NCBI GenBank assembly: GCA_010093685.1
Contig: MU006222.1
Span: forward strand, 682,001 to 746,000
DNA: 64,000 bases
From: Ophiobolus disseminans
Lineage: Eukaryota; Ascomycota; Dothideomycetes; Pleosporales; Phaeosphaeriaceae
Reading direction: 5' to 3'
Position numbers and translations under genes: made by a program. The notes under the pieces were generated by a model, which was not told where the DNA came from, made no database searches, and saw only the letters and a list, made by a program, of their open reading frames with translations. Every line of letters begins with the position of its first letter. Within the stretch, counting starts at the first letter, position 1. Positions 52,220 through 60,829 of this stretch are shown in pieces.

Positions 52220-52992
52220 ATGACGACATACTATTACGTCGAAGATGGCCGTTTCCTACAGAACGGGCCTTCTGGGCAACCGCACATTCTAAAGCAGAGC
52301 GAGAAAGAGCTTCATGGCGATCGGTACAAGAAGCTGACCAGAAACCCCACTTTTGCGACTATATAATCACAGTGCTAAGCAATATTCGAGGGTATCATGG
52401 GGTGGTAGATAAGTTTCTACATCCCAGAGTGAAGTCTATGAGAATCCGCGCAATCACTACGCCCGTAGAGAATCAAATGCCTCAAAGTTATCATGTTATG
52501 ATATGGCGTAAAGGATCAAAAGTACTGGTGAGCTTAGATGCTTACCACGCTGTTATCTCATGCGGCTCACAGATAAACCATTGCGGTACCTACCCTAATT
52601 ATCCTAAGGAGGACGATAGACTTGAGTGGAAAAATGTGTCTATGTCGGAAATGTGTGACGTGGGCACAAATGGCCTGTGGAAGACAATCAAGCCTCGATG
52701 GGGAGCTAGAGGAGTTAATTCCTGTCGTACCTCAGAAATGATTTGGAGTGACGACAAGTTCTCGGAGGCCCTCTACAATGGTAAACCAGAGTTCACCCCA
52801 ACTGTTGCGGAGGAGTTTGGGGAATATTGCTATCGAGAGAAACTATGGGAGCGGGCGAACTTCGCAAAATTGTCTGTCGCGCACGAGAAAGATGCTCCTG
52901 ATAGCAAAGAGCTCCTCGAAATTAGGTACAAGTGGCATCCGAAGGAAGCGAGTGGTGCGAGCGGTGCGGGTGGTGGGCAAGTCCATTACTAG
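52220..52992 (+). pseudogene. Tandem family copy C: frameshifted member
   Basis: ATG at 52220 starts MTTYYYVEDGRFLQNGPSGQ, clearly like copy B. That frame stops at 52364. The rest of the family sequence (HFCDYIITVLSNIRGYHGVV, FLHPRVKSM, IWRKGSKVL) is in the frame one base earlier, so one base is lost within about 52300-52350. The downstream frame is open back to 52150 but has no ATG before the conserved domain. Exon 1 ends at 52527; a 45-nt GT-AG intron (52528-52572) follows, and exon 2 ends at 52992. The ancestral acceptor before the Cys-Gly codons is gone (cattgcgg) and the usable AG lies 9 nt upstream. The intron is a multiple of three and stop-free. The tail SGASGAGGGQVHY is unique to this copy. 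Broken at the N terminus only; much of the domain remains open. Confidence 0.65.
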
Positions 52993-53322
52993 CTTTTCTT
53001 CTAACCACAAAAAAGCTTTGGCTTCTTACAACCCGACGCTCGAATTACCTGACCCATGGTGCTGTTGGTTGTCGCAGATGATACGCGCAGTTGTTCGGTT
53101 CTCAGTGTGCGGTATCACAAAAGCGTTGGGCACAGTGTGCTCTTGCCTCGCCCATGCGCCCACACCTACTCATCGTAGCAATGTATGAGTCGCGTCCAAT
53201 AATATTCAGTCTTTGTTTCCTCATATGAAAACTTCATTTTCTTGTTCCATGCTAACTTCTAAACGCAAGTCCCGAATACGTTGCACTACTACTCCACAAA
53301 AGATCTTCCGCCAACACTCACA
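52993..53322. other. Spacer between tandem copies C and D
   Basis: 330 bp. No supported gene and no clear TATA box, in contrast to copies A, C and E. Confidence 0.4.
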
Positions 53323-54016
53323 ATGACGAATTTCTATTAGACGACTTCTCAGAATTTTCCTAGCCTCCCGGACAACACACCTCGTTCGGACCTACGTCTC
53401 GTTAAAGCGATCACCAACAATGCTAAACACGGTGCTGAACCAGAGCTCGTAGTCGAACCAGGTCTTGGTGGCTTTATCGTTACAGTACTATCAAATATGA
53501 AGGAACATCCTAGGGCCGCTAGTGAGTTTTTCAGCGAAGATGTTGAGACCTTTATGGTGTCTGGGCGTTGTTGCCATGGGACTGCAGCTGGAGGACGACG
53601 ATCATTCATGATATGGCGTAATAGGCGCGAACTCTTCGTGAGTTTTAATACGCGCTTGCCAATACTGTAACACACTTACTAATGTATTGAACAGTGTGGT
53701 ATCTACTGTCAGAAAACGGGCGAAAGCTGTATATGGGATTATACAGCGAGGTTGGAATTAGATAATTTGAGCTGCGAGCGATGGACCACGTTCGAGATAG
53801 AACAGATCTTCCGTGATTAGGAATGGAAAGGATCTTCCAGCGATTTCCCAAATGTATAGATTCAAGACGTGGACCAACAACGTTGGCTCAATGTACTTTA
53901 CGCAGGAAAAACAAAACGTTGCGTACGAACTGGGGCAATCTCTGTATGCGAGCAAGGTTTGGCAGCGTCAGAGGTACCAATCCTTCGAGTTTCGTGTGGT
54001 CTATAAGAAAGTGTAG
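53323..54016 (+). pseudogene. Tandem family copy D: nonsense- and frameshift-disabled member
   Basis: ATG at 53323 reads MTNFY then TAG (53338-53340), where relatives have Tyr codons. The same frame continues with family-like sequence (LGGFIVTVLSNMKEHPRAA, EFFSEDVETF, FMIWRNRRELF) to the donor at 53637. Intron 53638-53694 is GT-AG. Exon 2 begins with the family Cys-Gly (CGIYCQKTGE) and stops at a TAG near 53817. The last family segment, QNVAYELGQSLYASKVW to YKKV, resumes in another frame and ends at 54016. There are thus at least two stops and one frameshift. The nonsense change at codon 6 is not a C-to-T change if the ancestor was a Tyr codon, so repeat-induced point mutation does not explain it. 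This is the most degraded copy. Confidence 0.75.
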
Positions 54017-54623
54017 GCGAGTCTCGATGTGACAGCTATTACTAGTACAAATGTCAACGAAGTGCCTTCGCCAGTTTTCCAAATCTTCACGTCGTGAGCA
54101 CGAAGCGCGCGCAAAATCTAATACCAAGAAGTAGCACAATAGCCTAATGTAGGCCACGGATACCATTGCATTGCTGCCTCTTTCATGCATGAAGAATTGA
54201 GTTACCCATGCCACAGCTTGAAGTCATCGATAGCAACCTCATTTCTGGTAGCTGTGGTGGCGCACTTGACTCAGAATATTGAGCTTGGGTTTTACGATTG
54301 GGTCCATGACTTAGGCTCGTACGGGTAGTTCCCCTGTTGATGTTCCAGTGGACCCATATGCTCGCTAAGATTGGCTGCCAAATTGGGTAACACGAGGGTG
54401 CTGGGTATTCTGTGCTCCATGCTTGATTATGACTCAACACCAACCCAAGGTGCAAATGTGTGAGTCCGAGGTGATCGAGGCAAGCGATTCCTTCGTGAGT
54501 CGTCTTTAGTATATAAACTTTCGCCATCTCCTGTAAACGTTCTTCTCTTCTAAGCTTTGCCTATCCTTGCACCTCAACTACTCTACACTGTCACCCACAC
54601 AACATCAACTGCCTCCTCTTGCA
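54017..54623. other. Spacer between tandem copies D and E
   Basis: No gene supported; a 114-codon minus-strand frame (54183-54527) is not protein-like. The copy E promoter occupies the right end. Confidence 0.4.
54510..54517 (+). promoter_or_regulatory. TATA box of tandem copy E
   Basis: TATATAAA about 107 bp before the copy E ATG, followed by a C/T-rich leader. It suggests that this copy was, or still is, transcribed despite its frameshift. Confidence 0.5.
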
Positions 54624-55310
54624 ATGCCAAAATATTGCTACTGGGATGATCGTGAATTCCCGGCCAATACGGCATATGTCAAAGCGCATCTCCTCAGAAA
54701 GTTGAACGAGACTGAGAATGCCGCGGAAGAGCAAATCGACCCGCACCTCTGTGACTTCGTGACAACAACTCTCTACGATGCCCAGGAGTTCTTTCCAGGC
54801 CTCGTTGAGACATTCTTCAATCCTAAAGTGAAATATTTCAAAGTTCATCGCGCTCCTGGAATGGCTCGAAGATGGAGAAAAAGAGAAAGGCGCACTCGCA
54901 ATATCGCGCAAGAAGGACCGAGTTTTTGTGAGCTTTTAGTTCTAATCGTCGTACCACCACACATGTCCTACTGACACAATGTGCAGTGTGGCTTCCATAA
55001 CCATCCAGACAGGAATGACTTCTTGTGGACTGATGTGTCGATGTCAATAATGGGTGGTTTAGAGAATGACCGTTGGACGACTTTGAAGATTGATTGGGTC
55101 ATCAAGGATCCCAAGCTGAAGGCCACACTCAATGACCTGTGGCACCCTGAATTCTTGAACAGAATGAAACTTTTCAGGAACAAAGTCTCATGGGTGATAG
55201 ATTCTGTTGCGCTGGATTTTGGAGATGCTGCGTATGCTTGGACGGGTAAGGAACTCAAATTGAACTTATCAACAGTCGTTCCTGAGGTTGAGGTCGACGA
55301 GACGGAATAA
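54624..55310 (+). pseudogene. Tandem family copy E: frameshifted member
   Basis: ATG at 54624 starts MPKYCYWDDREFPANTAYVK, closest in style to copy A. LCDFVTTTLYDAQEFFPGLV and FFNPKVKYF follow in frame. Next, the family sequence (KFIALLEWLEDGEKEKG, then ISRKKDRVF before the donor) is found one base later, so there is a one-base insertion within about 54836-54843, in an A-rich spot (ttcaaagttc). The original frame stops at 54972. Intron 54928-54986 (GTGAGC...CTGACAC...GTGCAG) and exon 2 54987-55310 keep the family intron position and the Cys-Gly start (CGFHNHPDRNDFLW), ending EVEVDETE. It lies 33 bp tail-to-tail from the KTI13 gene. Confidence 0.65.
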
Positions 55311-55343
55311 TAAGAGAGCTGATTGTGCGTGGTTTCCAATGCT

Positions 55344-56420
55344 TCATTTTGTAATAACAAAGCTCGTGCAGTAACCAGCTGCAATAAATTCCACTTCTCC
55401 CGGCAGATCGATCTCGTTCCAAAAGCCGCTGACCGTATCATTCTTGACCTTATCTTGCACTTTTGACAGGTCGCCGCAGTTGCCGTGTTTGCCCCAGCCC
55501 CAAGATATCAGCTTGCCGTCTTTTGTGACGGCAAGGACATGTTCGGAGCCGACAGCGATCTTCTCAATCAGCGGTAGATTGGGTGGTATGACTTCCCACA
55601 TGGAGTTCCGGCCCCATGCGATAAGCTTTCCGTCCTCGAAAAGGACAAAGATTGCGTTCCACGTCGCGCCGATGTCTTTCCAACCTGTGATGCTGGACGG
55701 CATGTTGGAGATGATGTTGAACTTGTCTTGCCCAAGAATAACGTGCTCGCCTGTTGACGGATCTCCAACGAGGTATGTAAAGTCCTTGCCACAAGTCACT
55801 CGTACCGGCTTGAAAGGTATGTTTTCGAGTCTAGTGGGCGAGCTGACTTTGCCATTATTCTTCTCGCCCAGCTGCCCTAAGCGGGCCTTGCCCCAGCCAT
55901 ACACGGTCCCATCTTCGAGCACGGCAATGTAGTGCCACACACCAGCTGCGAAGTCGATAACTGCGCCTGAAAGTGCATCGATAGTAGGAACACCTCCCTT
56001 GTCAGATCCAACTGATCGTTCAATACCCTCTCCACAGCCTACTTCTCCCCATTGGCCATATCCTTGAGTACGTACTGAGGTCAGTGGCTTCATTGGATGA
56101 TGAATTATAAAAGCTGAAGACTCGCAAGTAGTAGCAATGAAGGCGGCACCGCGGTAGACGCTCATAAATGTTTCGAGGCGTGGCTCTCCTTCTCTTATAT
56201 AGTGGAATGCCTGTCCTTTGCGATTGTCGCCAGCACAGTATACGATTTTGCGATCAGCCAGGAAGACGGTATGATTGTCTCCACCTTGAATACTCCGCAC
56301 ATTTTCCAAGGGAGGAGGCTCCAACACTTGGGTTGGTGTAGTCACAATGTCCGCGGCAGGTATGCCAAGTTGACATTCGCCGTTGCTGCCGAACACGAAG
56401 AGTCGCCGTTCAGTAGACAT
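55344..56420 (-). CDS. KTI13: Kti13/Ats1-like RCC1-repeat protein
   Basis: Intron-less, 358 aa. RCC1-type beta-propeller repeats recur: RRLFVFGSNGECQLGIP, GGDNHTVFLADRKIVYCAGDN, AAGVWHYIAVLEDGTVYGWGKARLGQLGE, GKLIAWGRNSMW and VGSEHVLAVTKDGKLISWGWGKHGNCG. The size and single-propeller layout, with few and divergent blades, fit yeast Kti13/Ats1 (333 aa) better than nuclear RCC1 (longer, seven strong blades). Kti13 binds Kti11/Dph3 and supports Elongator-dependent wobble-uridine modification and diphthamide synthesis. I rate the family (RCC1-like) as certain and the Kti13 assignment as likely. It shares a 433-bp divergent spacer with RPS16, another translation gene. Confidence 0.8.
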   Translation of the reverse strand: MSTERRLFVFGSNGECQLGIPAADIVTTPTQVLEPPPLENVRSIQGGDNHTVFLADRKIVYCAGDNRKGQAFHYIREGEPRLETFMSVYRGAAFIATTCESSAFIIHHPMKPLTSVRTQGYGQWGEVGCGEGIERSVGSDKGGVPTIDALSGAVIDFAAGVWHYIAVLEDGTVYGWGKARLGQLGEKNNGKVSSPTRLENIPFKPVRVTCGKDFTYLVGDPSTGEHVILGQDKFNIISNMPSSITGWKDIGATWNAIFVLFEDGKLIAWGRNSMWEVIPPNLPLIEKIAVGSEHVLAVTKDGKLISWGWGKHGNCGDLSKVQDKVKNDTVSGFWNEIDLPGEVEFIAAGYCTSFVITK

Positions 56421-56853
56421 TGAGGGCAGTACAAGCTGAGAATCTTCCTCAGACGCTAACGATCAGAAGTGAGGTGATGTCGTTGAACGCCACATAGTAG
56501 CGAAGCGTTCGTTGTAAATTAGCGGTGCTAGCTGCGTTGCGACTCTAATGGGGCAGCATCATCAGCTGTTGCGATTATCCGTATCCAAGCCCAAAGGTTT
56601 AGCTTGTGAAGACTCGCAAGTATTAGATAGTCTTTTGCAAGATAAGGTTGTGAGGATTGACAGGCTTCGTGATGGGGCTGCGACGCCTAGTGGCACAGGG
56701 GACGGATGACATAAGCGATACAAAACGGCGCTAGTCGCTTGCCAAGCCCACTGAATATTGCAGAGCCGAGCACTTCGACTACGAAAGTACGACGACGACG
56801 AAATCGACTCCCGCCCGCCAAACCTCACGCACACATACCCACAGTCGCCCAAC
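56421..56853. promoter_or_regulatory. Divergent promoter region KTI13 / RPS16
   Basis: 433 bp between two divergent genes tied to translation. Right end is A/C-rich (acctcacgcacacatacccacagtcgcccaac) and leads into the RPS16 ATG. No TATA box, as is usual for ribosomal protein genes. Confidence 0.45.
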
Positions 56854-57461
56854 ATGGCTTCCCAGAGCGTGCAATGCTTCGGCAAGAAGAAGACCGCGAC
56901 TGGTACGACACCACCTTCACGGCCGACATTGTGGGATTACATGTGCTAACAATATCACCAACAGCTGTCGCCCACTGCAAGGTACATCACTACCACCACG
57001 ATCGAACGCGCAATCGAACGAATACTTACACTGAATAATTAGGCCGGAAAGGGTCTCATCAAGGTCAACGGAAAGCCTCTTGCCTTGGTCCAGCCCGAGA
57101 TCTTGCGATTCAAGGTCTACGAGCCCGTCCTGGTCCTCGGCGTTGACAAGTTCTGTACGCACCACGAAAACAAGCAGTGAGAAAGAGCAGGCATACTAAC
57201 AGCATCCCAGCTGACGTCGACATCCGCGTCCGCGTCTCCGGCGGTGGACACATTTCGCAAATCTACGCCATCCGCCAAGCCATTGCCAAATCCATCATCG
57301 CCTACTACCAAAAGTACGTCGACGAGCACTCGAAGAACCAGCTCAAGCAAGCCCTCGTCCAGTACGACCGCACACTGCTCGTTGCCGACAACAGGCGGTG
57401 CGAGCCCAAGAAGTTCGGCGGTCCAGGTGCGCGCGCGAGGTACCAGAAGTCGTACCGTTAA
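56854..57461 (+). CDS. RPS16: Cytosolic 40S ribosomal protein uS9 (S16)
   Basis: Four exons: 56854-56902, 56965-56981, 57043-57154 and 57211-57461, 143 codons (142 aa), the standard eukaryotic length. The second exon is a 17-nt micro-exon; it is needed to give TATAVAHCKAGKGLIKVNG, the conserved N-terminal uS9 sequence. VRVSGGGHISQIYAIRQAIAK is the uS9 signature, and the C terminus KFGGPGARARYQKSYR is the decoding-centre tail that reaches the P-site tRNA. All family residues appear intact. Intron richness in the 5' part is typical for ribosomal protein genes. Confidence 0.97.
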
Positions 57462-58014
57462 GCGGTACGCGGCTTTTGTGGAAGGGTGTATGGGGAGCAT
57501 GGAGCGGTGTTCATCCTGGCTTTTTCATGGGTCTTTCTCGTGTGCTGTTCGGGGTTACGTGACATGGTGCTTCGCGGGACATTGCGGGCAGCCTGAATGG
57601 AGCGGATCTCGGGGCTTGTGACGATTAAAACGAATATATTGGTCGCAAGACACGACAATGAAGTGGAGCAATGAAACACATACCCGACACATGTGAACAG
57701 TTACGGTTGTGAAGATGCCTTGGACGCAGCATAGTGAACAGCAATAAGGTCGAACATCGATTAAGTACAGCAGTCTTCAAACAGTATATTGTTGCAACAA
57801 TATCAAGTCATACGGTCTAGGCTGAGTACTGCACAGCTAACGCCTCCATGCACCACCAAAATAGCATTAAACATCACCTCCAAGTTCAGTTATGCGACAT
57901 CTTCAGACTCTCCCCGGACCTCATCGCAAAACCCGTCATCCACCCCCAACCTTCCCTGCCTTCCCTCAGATCTCCCACCTGCGACATTATCTTATCCGGC
58001 GAAAGAATAGATTC
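57462..58014. other. Convergent spacer RPS16 / ChAP gene
   Basis: Holds the 3' UTRs of RPS16 (+) and the ChAP gene (-). A/C-rich with no supported gene; small plus-strand frames near 57789-58095 overlap the ChAP end and are not credible. Confidence 0.45.
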
Positions 58015-60338
58015 CTAACCATCGCTTCCACTGCTCCTAAACGCCGCACACAGTGCTGCGTACTGATGTGTCAAGTCAAGTACATGTTGCGGTAGACTTG
58101 TGCTCTGGATGATGCTGCGAATCTTGACGGCGCCTTCTTCTTCGATAAGTTTGCGGATGGTGTAGAGGAGAGATGGGGAGAACTAATCATTTTTAGTGTC
58201 GTGGTTGATAGTGGAAAGGGCAGGAGACAAACCTCAGAGTACCACCGGTACTGCCACGTTACCAACCGAATCAGCGCTGCGCACACGTCTCTTGTTTTCC
58301 CTCGATCTTCGCCTACGAATCCGTACTTCAGGACGCCGCGCATAGCTTTCGGACTGAAACGGATTTGTAGACAGCTCTCATATGCTTCCAGTGCGTCGTC
58401 TTCGTGATGTAGGCGCTCTGCAAGCTCACCTAGTATCTCCCATTCTTCTGCTGATTTCTTGTAGAGAAGCTGTTGTTGTCGGTACTGTGCCATCTCGGTA
58501 CGCCATATCGTGTACACCCGTAGATCTTCGTACAGTACCATAAAGAGGTTGTCAAGCCAGCGCTCGCAGAGGCGCTTGTTCTGGAAGTGTGTGTAGTTCG
58601 GTTGCGAGGGGTCGGTGGTGTTGGTAGAGGGAAGTGGATGCGGGTCTTCTGAGCCGGCCTTGACGACTTCGGCTGCGACGGTGTGGCCAGGCTTTTCTAG
58701 CGATTCTACAGCCGCGACGCTCGAGGACTCCCCGTTGGTGGGTGTTTCCTCGCTCGACGAGCGCTCTTCGACTTCGCCGTGATTTCCATTTAGTTGTGCG
58801 CTCGCGTTGGGCGATGGAGAGCGGAGGGCGGTGGTGCTGGCGCTGCGGGAGTGGGGTTGTTGGCCAGTCTTTTCGTGGCGGTATTCTTCCTCCATGACGA
58901 AAACCTGAGATCTTATCTTCAGGAGCTGGTCCCAGCCAATCTTCTTGGTAATTTCTGTTAGCAGGACGTACGCTTTCAAGAAAGTTCCTTTGAAGCCAGC
59001 GGCGTGTAGCTTTCGTAGTGTTGGGTGAACAAGCTCCATGTCATCAAGATTGCTATCCTCGATCTCATCGCACATGGCTTCCGGCATGATGGGCAGAAAG
59101 ACTCTTTGCGGCTCAGGCATGCGGGGTGCATCCTTGTCTTGGTATGTGAACATGGGACACGAGTTGAGCGTTAATAGGGCGAGGTCCCACTGCTCCAGGC
59201 TCACATAAATCTCTGCTAGGCGTGCCCAAGTGCCGAACTCACTAGGTGCGGACACAACACTTCTTTTCGCAATCTCAAGAGCCAGGTCGCCCCGGCCCTT
59301 TTTGTTGCAAAACTCAGCCTGGCAGTCCAGCAATGAGTAGTCCATGGGCAACTCTTGGATCGCCTCGTGCAGCAGCTGCACGGCCTTGACCTCCTCATCT
59401 GCCTCGATGTATACCCGCGCAAGTAGGGACGAGATCTCTGGGTCGCGGGTGCGCAGCTTCTCGAATAGGTTGATACCAGAGGCATATCTACCCGTGGTCT
59501 GGATGTAGCTGAGGAGGCCTGTAGTCAAGTGGTTCGAGACCAGATTCGGTACTTGAATCTCGGGATCAGATCCCAATTGCCAGCCTAATAGAACTTAGCC
59601 ACGCCCATGTAAAGGCCAAGCTAGTACCAACCGTTGAAAAACAAGCGCTCCGCAGCATCGAGAAACTTATGCTCGCTCTCGGTGCTTGTGATGGGGTTGA
59701 ATCTCCGTACGCCGACAATCTTCTTGATCGTGTCGCCTGAGCCGTCGTCGGCATAGGAGTATGCGCGGAGAACGCTGCAGAGGTACGTCTCCAGCCAGAG
59801 GTCGTCGGTCGCTACGCGCTTGTCGCCGCGCTCGTCTATGCAGTAGCTCTCTACGGTGCCTGGGATGTAGACTTGCACACGCATATCCAGTCGTGAGAAG
59901 GCATTGTAGCAACTGATCCGTCAGCAATGCTCTGCATCTCTCGTTTGCGTCGCATACCAGTACAGCCCAGAGACGACCTTGTGTTGCTTGTCGTGCGTAG
60001 AGTAGGTGAGGGTGTTGATGTATGCCGCCAAGCTGGCCGATGAAGACGCATCTATGCCGGAGACATGGTGGTATACGCCGATCTGCTTCGTCGTAGACTT
60101 GACGGGCTGTTTTATGAGGTGGACGAGGTCAGGCGGGCCCAGTTCGCGCAGTGTCTGGAGGGACTCTGAGCGGGCTTCGATCGCCGAATGCAGCTCGTCC
60201 TCGTAGATCCTGTTGGTGGTCAGTACGACGTATATGCACGACTATGGCATATGGATGTGCAGGCGCATAAGTAGACGACGCTGCCAGCGGAGGCTTGAAG
60301 GTGCGGGCATACTCAGGAACAGCAGGAGCCGTGACCAT
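58015..60338 (-). CDS. ChAP family protein (exomer cargo adaptor, Bch1/Bud7/Chs6-like)
   Basis: Five exons on the minus strand: 60338-60313, 60209-59958, 59912-59632, 59584-58233 and 58182-58015, 693 codons (692 aa). ELGPPDLVHLIKQPVKS, VYHHVSGIDASSSASLAAYINTL, KKIVGVRRFNPIT and EHKFLDAAERLFFNGWQLG are the hallmark N-terminal ChAP motifs. TPR-like helices follow (GINLFEKLRTRDPEISSLLARVY, AVQLLHEAIQELP, EFGTWARLAEIYVSLEQWDLALLTLN). A Ser/Glu-rich insert sits at residues ~440-500 before KRLCERWLDNLFMVLYEDLRVY. The family binds Chs5 and Arf1 at the trans-Golgi to export selected cargo such as chitin synthase. The third intron has a weak GTTGGT donor. Exon 1 (26 nt) is inferred from a GTATGC donor and gives MVTAPAVPEIYEDELHS; it is the least certain part. 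Which yeast paralogue it equals cannot be told, as filamentous fungi usually have one or two. Confidence 0.9.
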
Positions 60339-60829
60339 GGCTCAATTGGCGCCGCGCGGCGGAGGGACGGCGACAATAAAATGGTGTTGCAGTGGGGTGA
60401 ATGTTGGACGAGGGGCCGAGACGGGCGCGGTGTCTTTGGTGGGTTGGAGGTCAGGGTTCGACATGCATGGGACAGCTGGGCCGGGCTGGAAACAGTAGCT
60501 CGCGCGGAGCGTAGCCGTCGAACTAGTGCGGGCGGATGATGCGCGACGCGCTCCGAGCTCTGTCTCCAGCATTCACCTCGCGACGCGCCCACGTCACGGC
60601 ATAGACGGCGCACTGCACGTGTACAGAGACTTCGCATGGCTGCCTGCTTGTAGAGGCGCTGCACCTCATGCTGCTCACTATCGCAGGTCCTCTCTAATAC
60701 CACAACCCACCCAACGCCCTCAACATGGTACGTTTCAAACTCGCTACCGAACAGGCGCAGTGATTGTCGCAACTCTCCTCCGCAACCACAACCGCGCACA
60801 AAACACACCAGACGACCACAACCGCTGAC
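60339..60829. promoter_or_regulatory. Divergent promoter region ChAP gene / HIR3
   Basis: 491 bp between divergent genes. GC-rich in the middle. An ATG directly followed by GTACGT at 60725-60732 could be the first codon of HIR3 with an intron placed right after it. Confidence 0.45.

Noticed and set aside
53323..54016. Repeat-induced point mutation (RIP) as the agent disabling the tandem copies
   Set aside because: The disabling changes are mostly single-base indels, and the codon-6 stop in D would be a transversion from a Tyr codon. C-to-T enrichment is not obvious. A quantitative RIP index was not computed.
49931..55310. Assembly indel errors as the cause of the broken tandem copies
   Set aside because: More than 15 other genes, including a 2401-aa and a 1516-aa protein, show no frame break, and D also carries nonsense codons. 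Indel errors confined to this array are unlikely, though only resequencing can exclude them.
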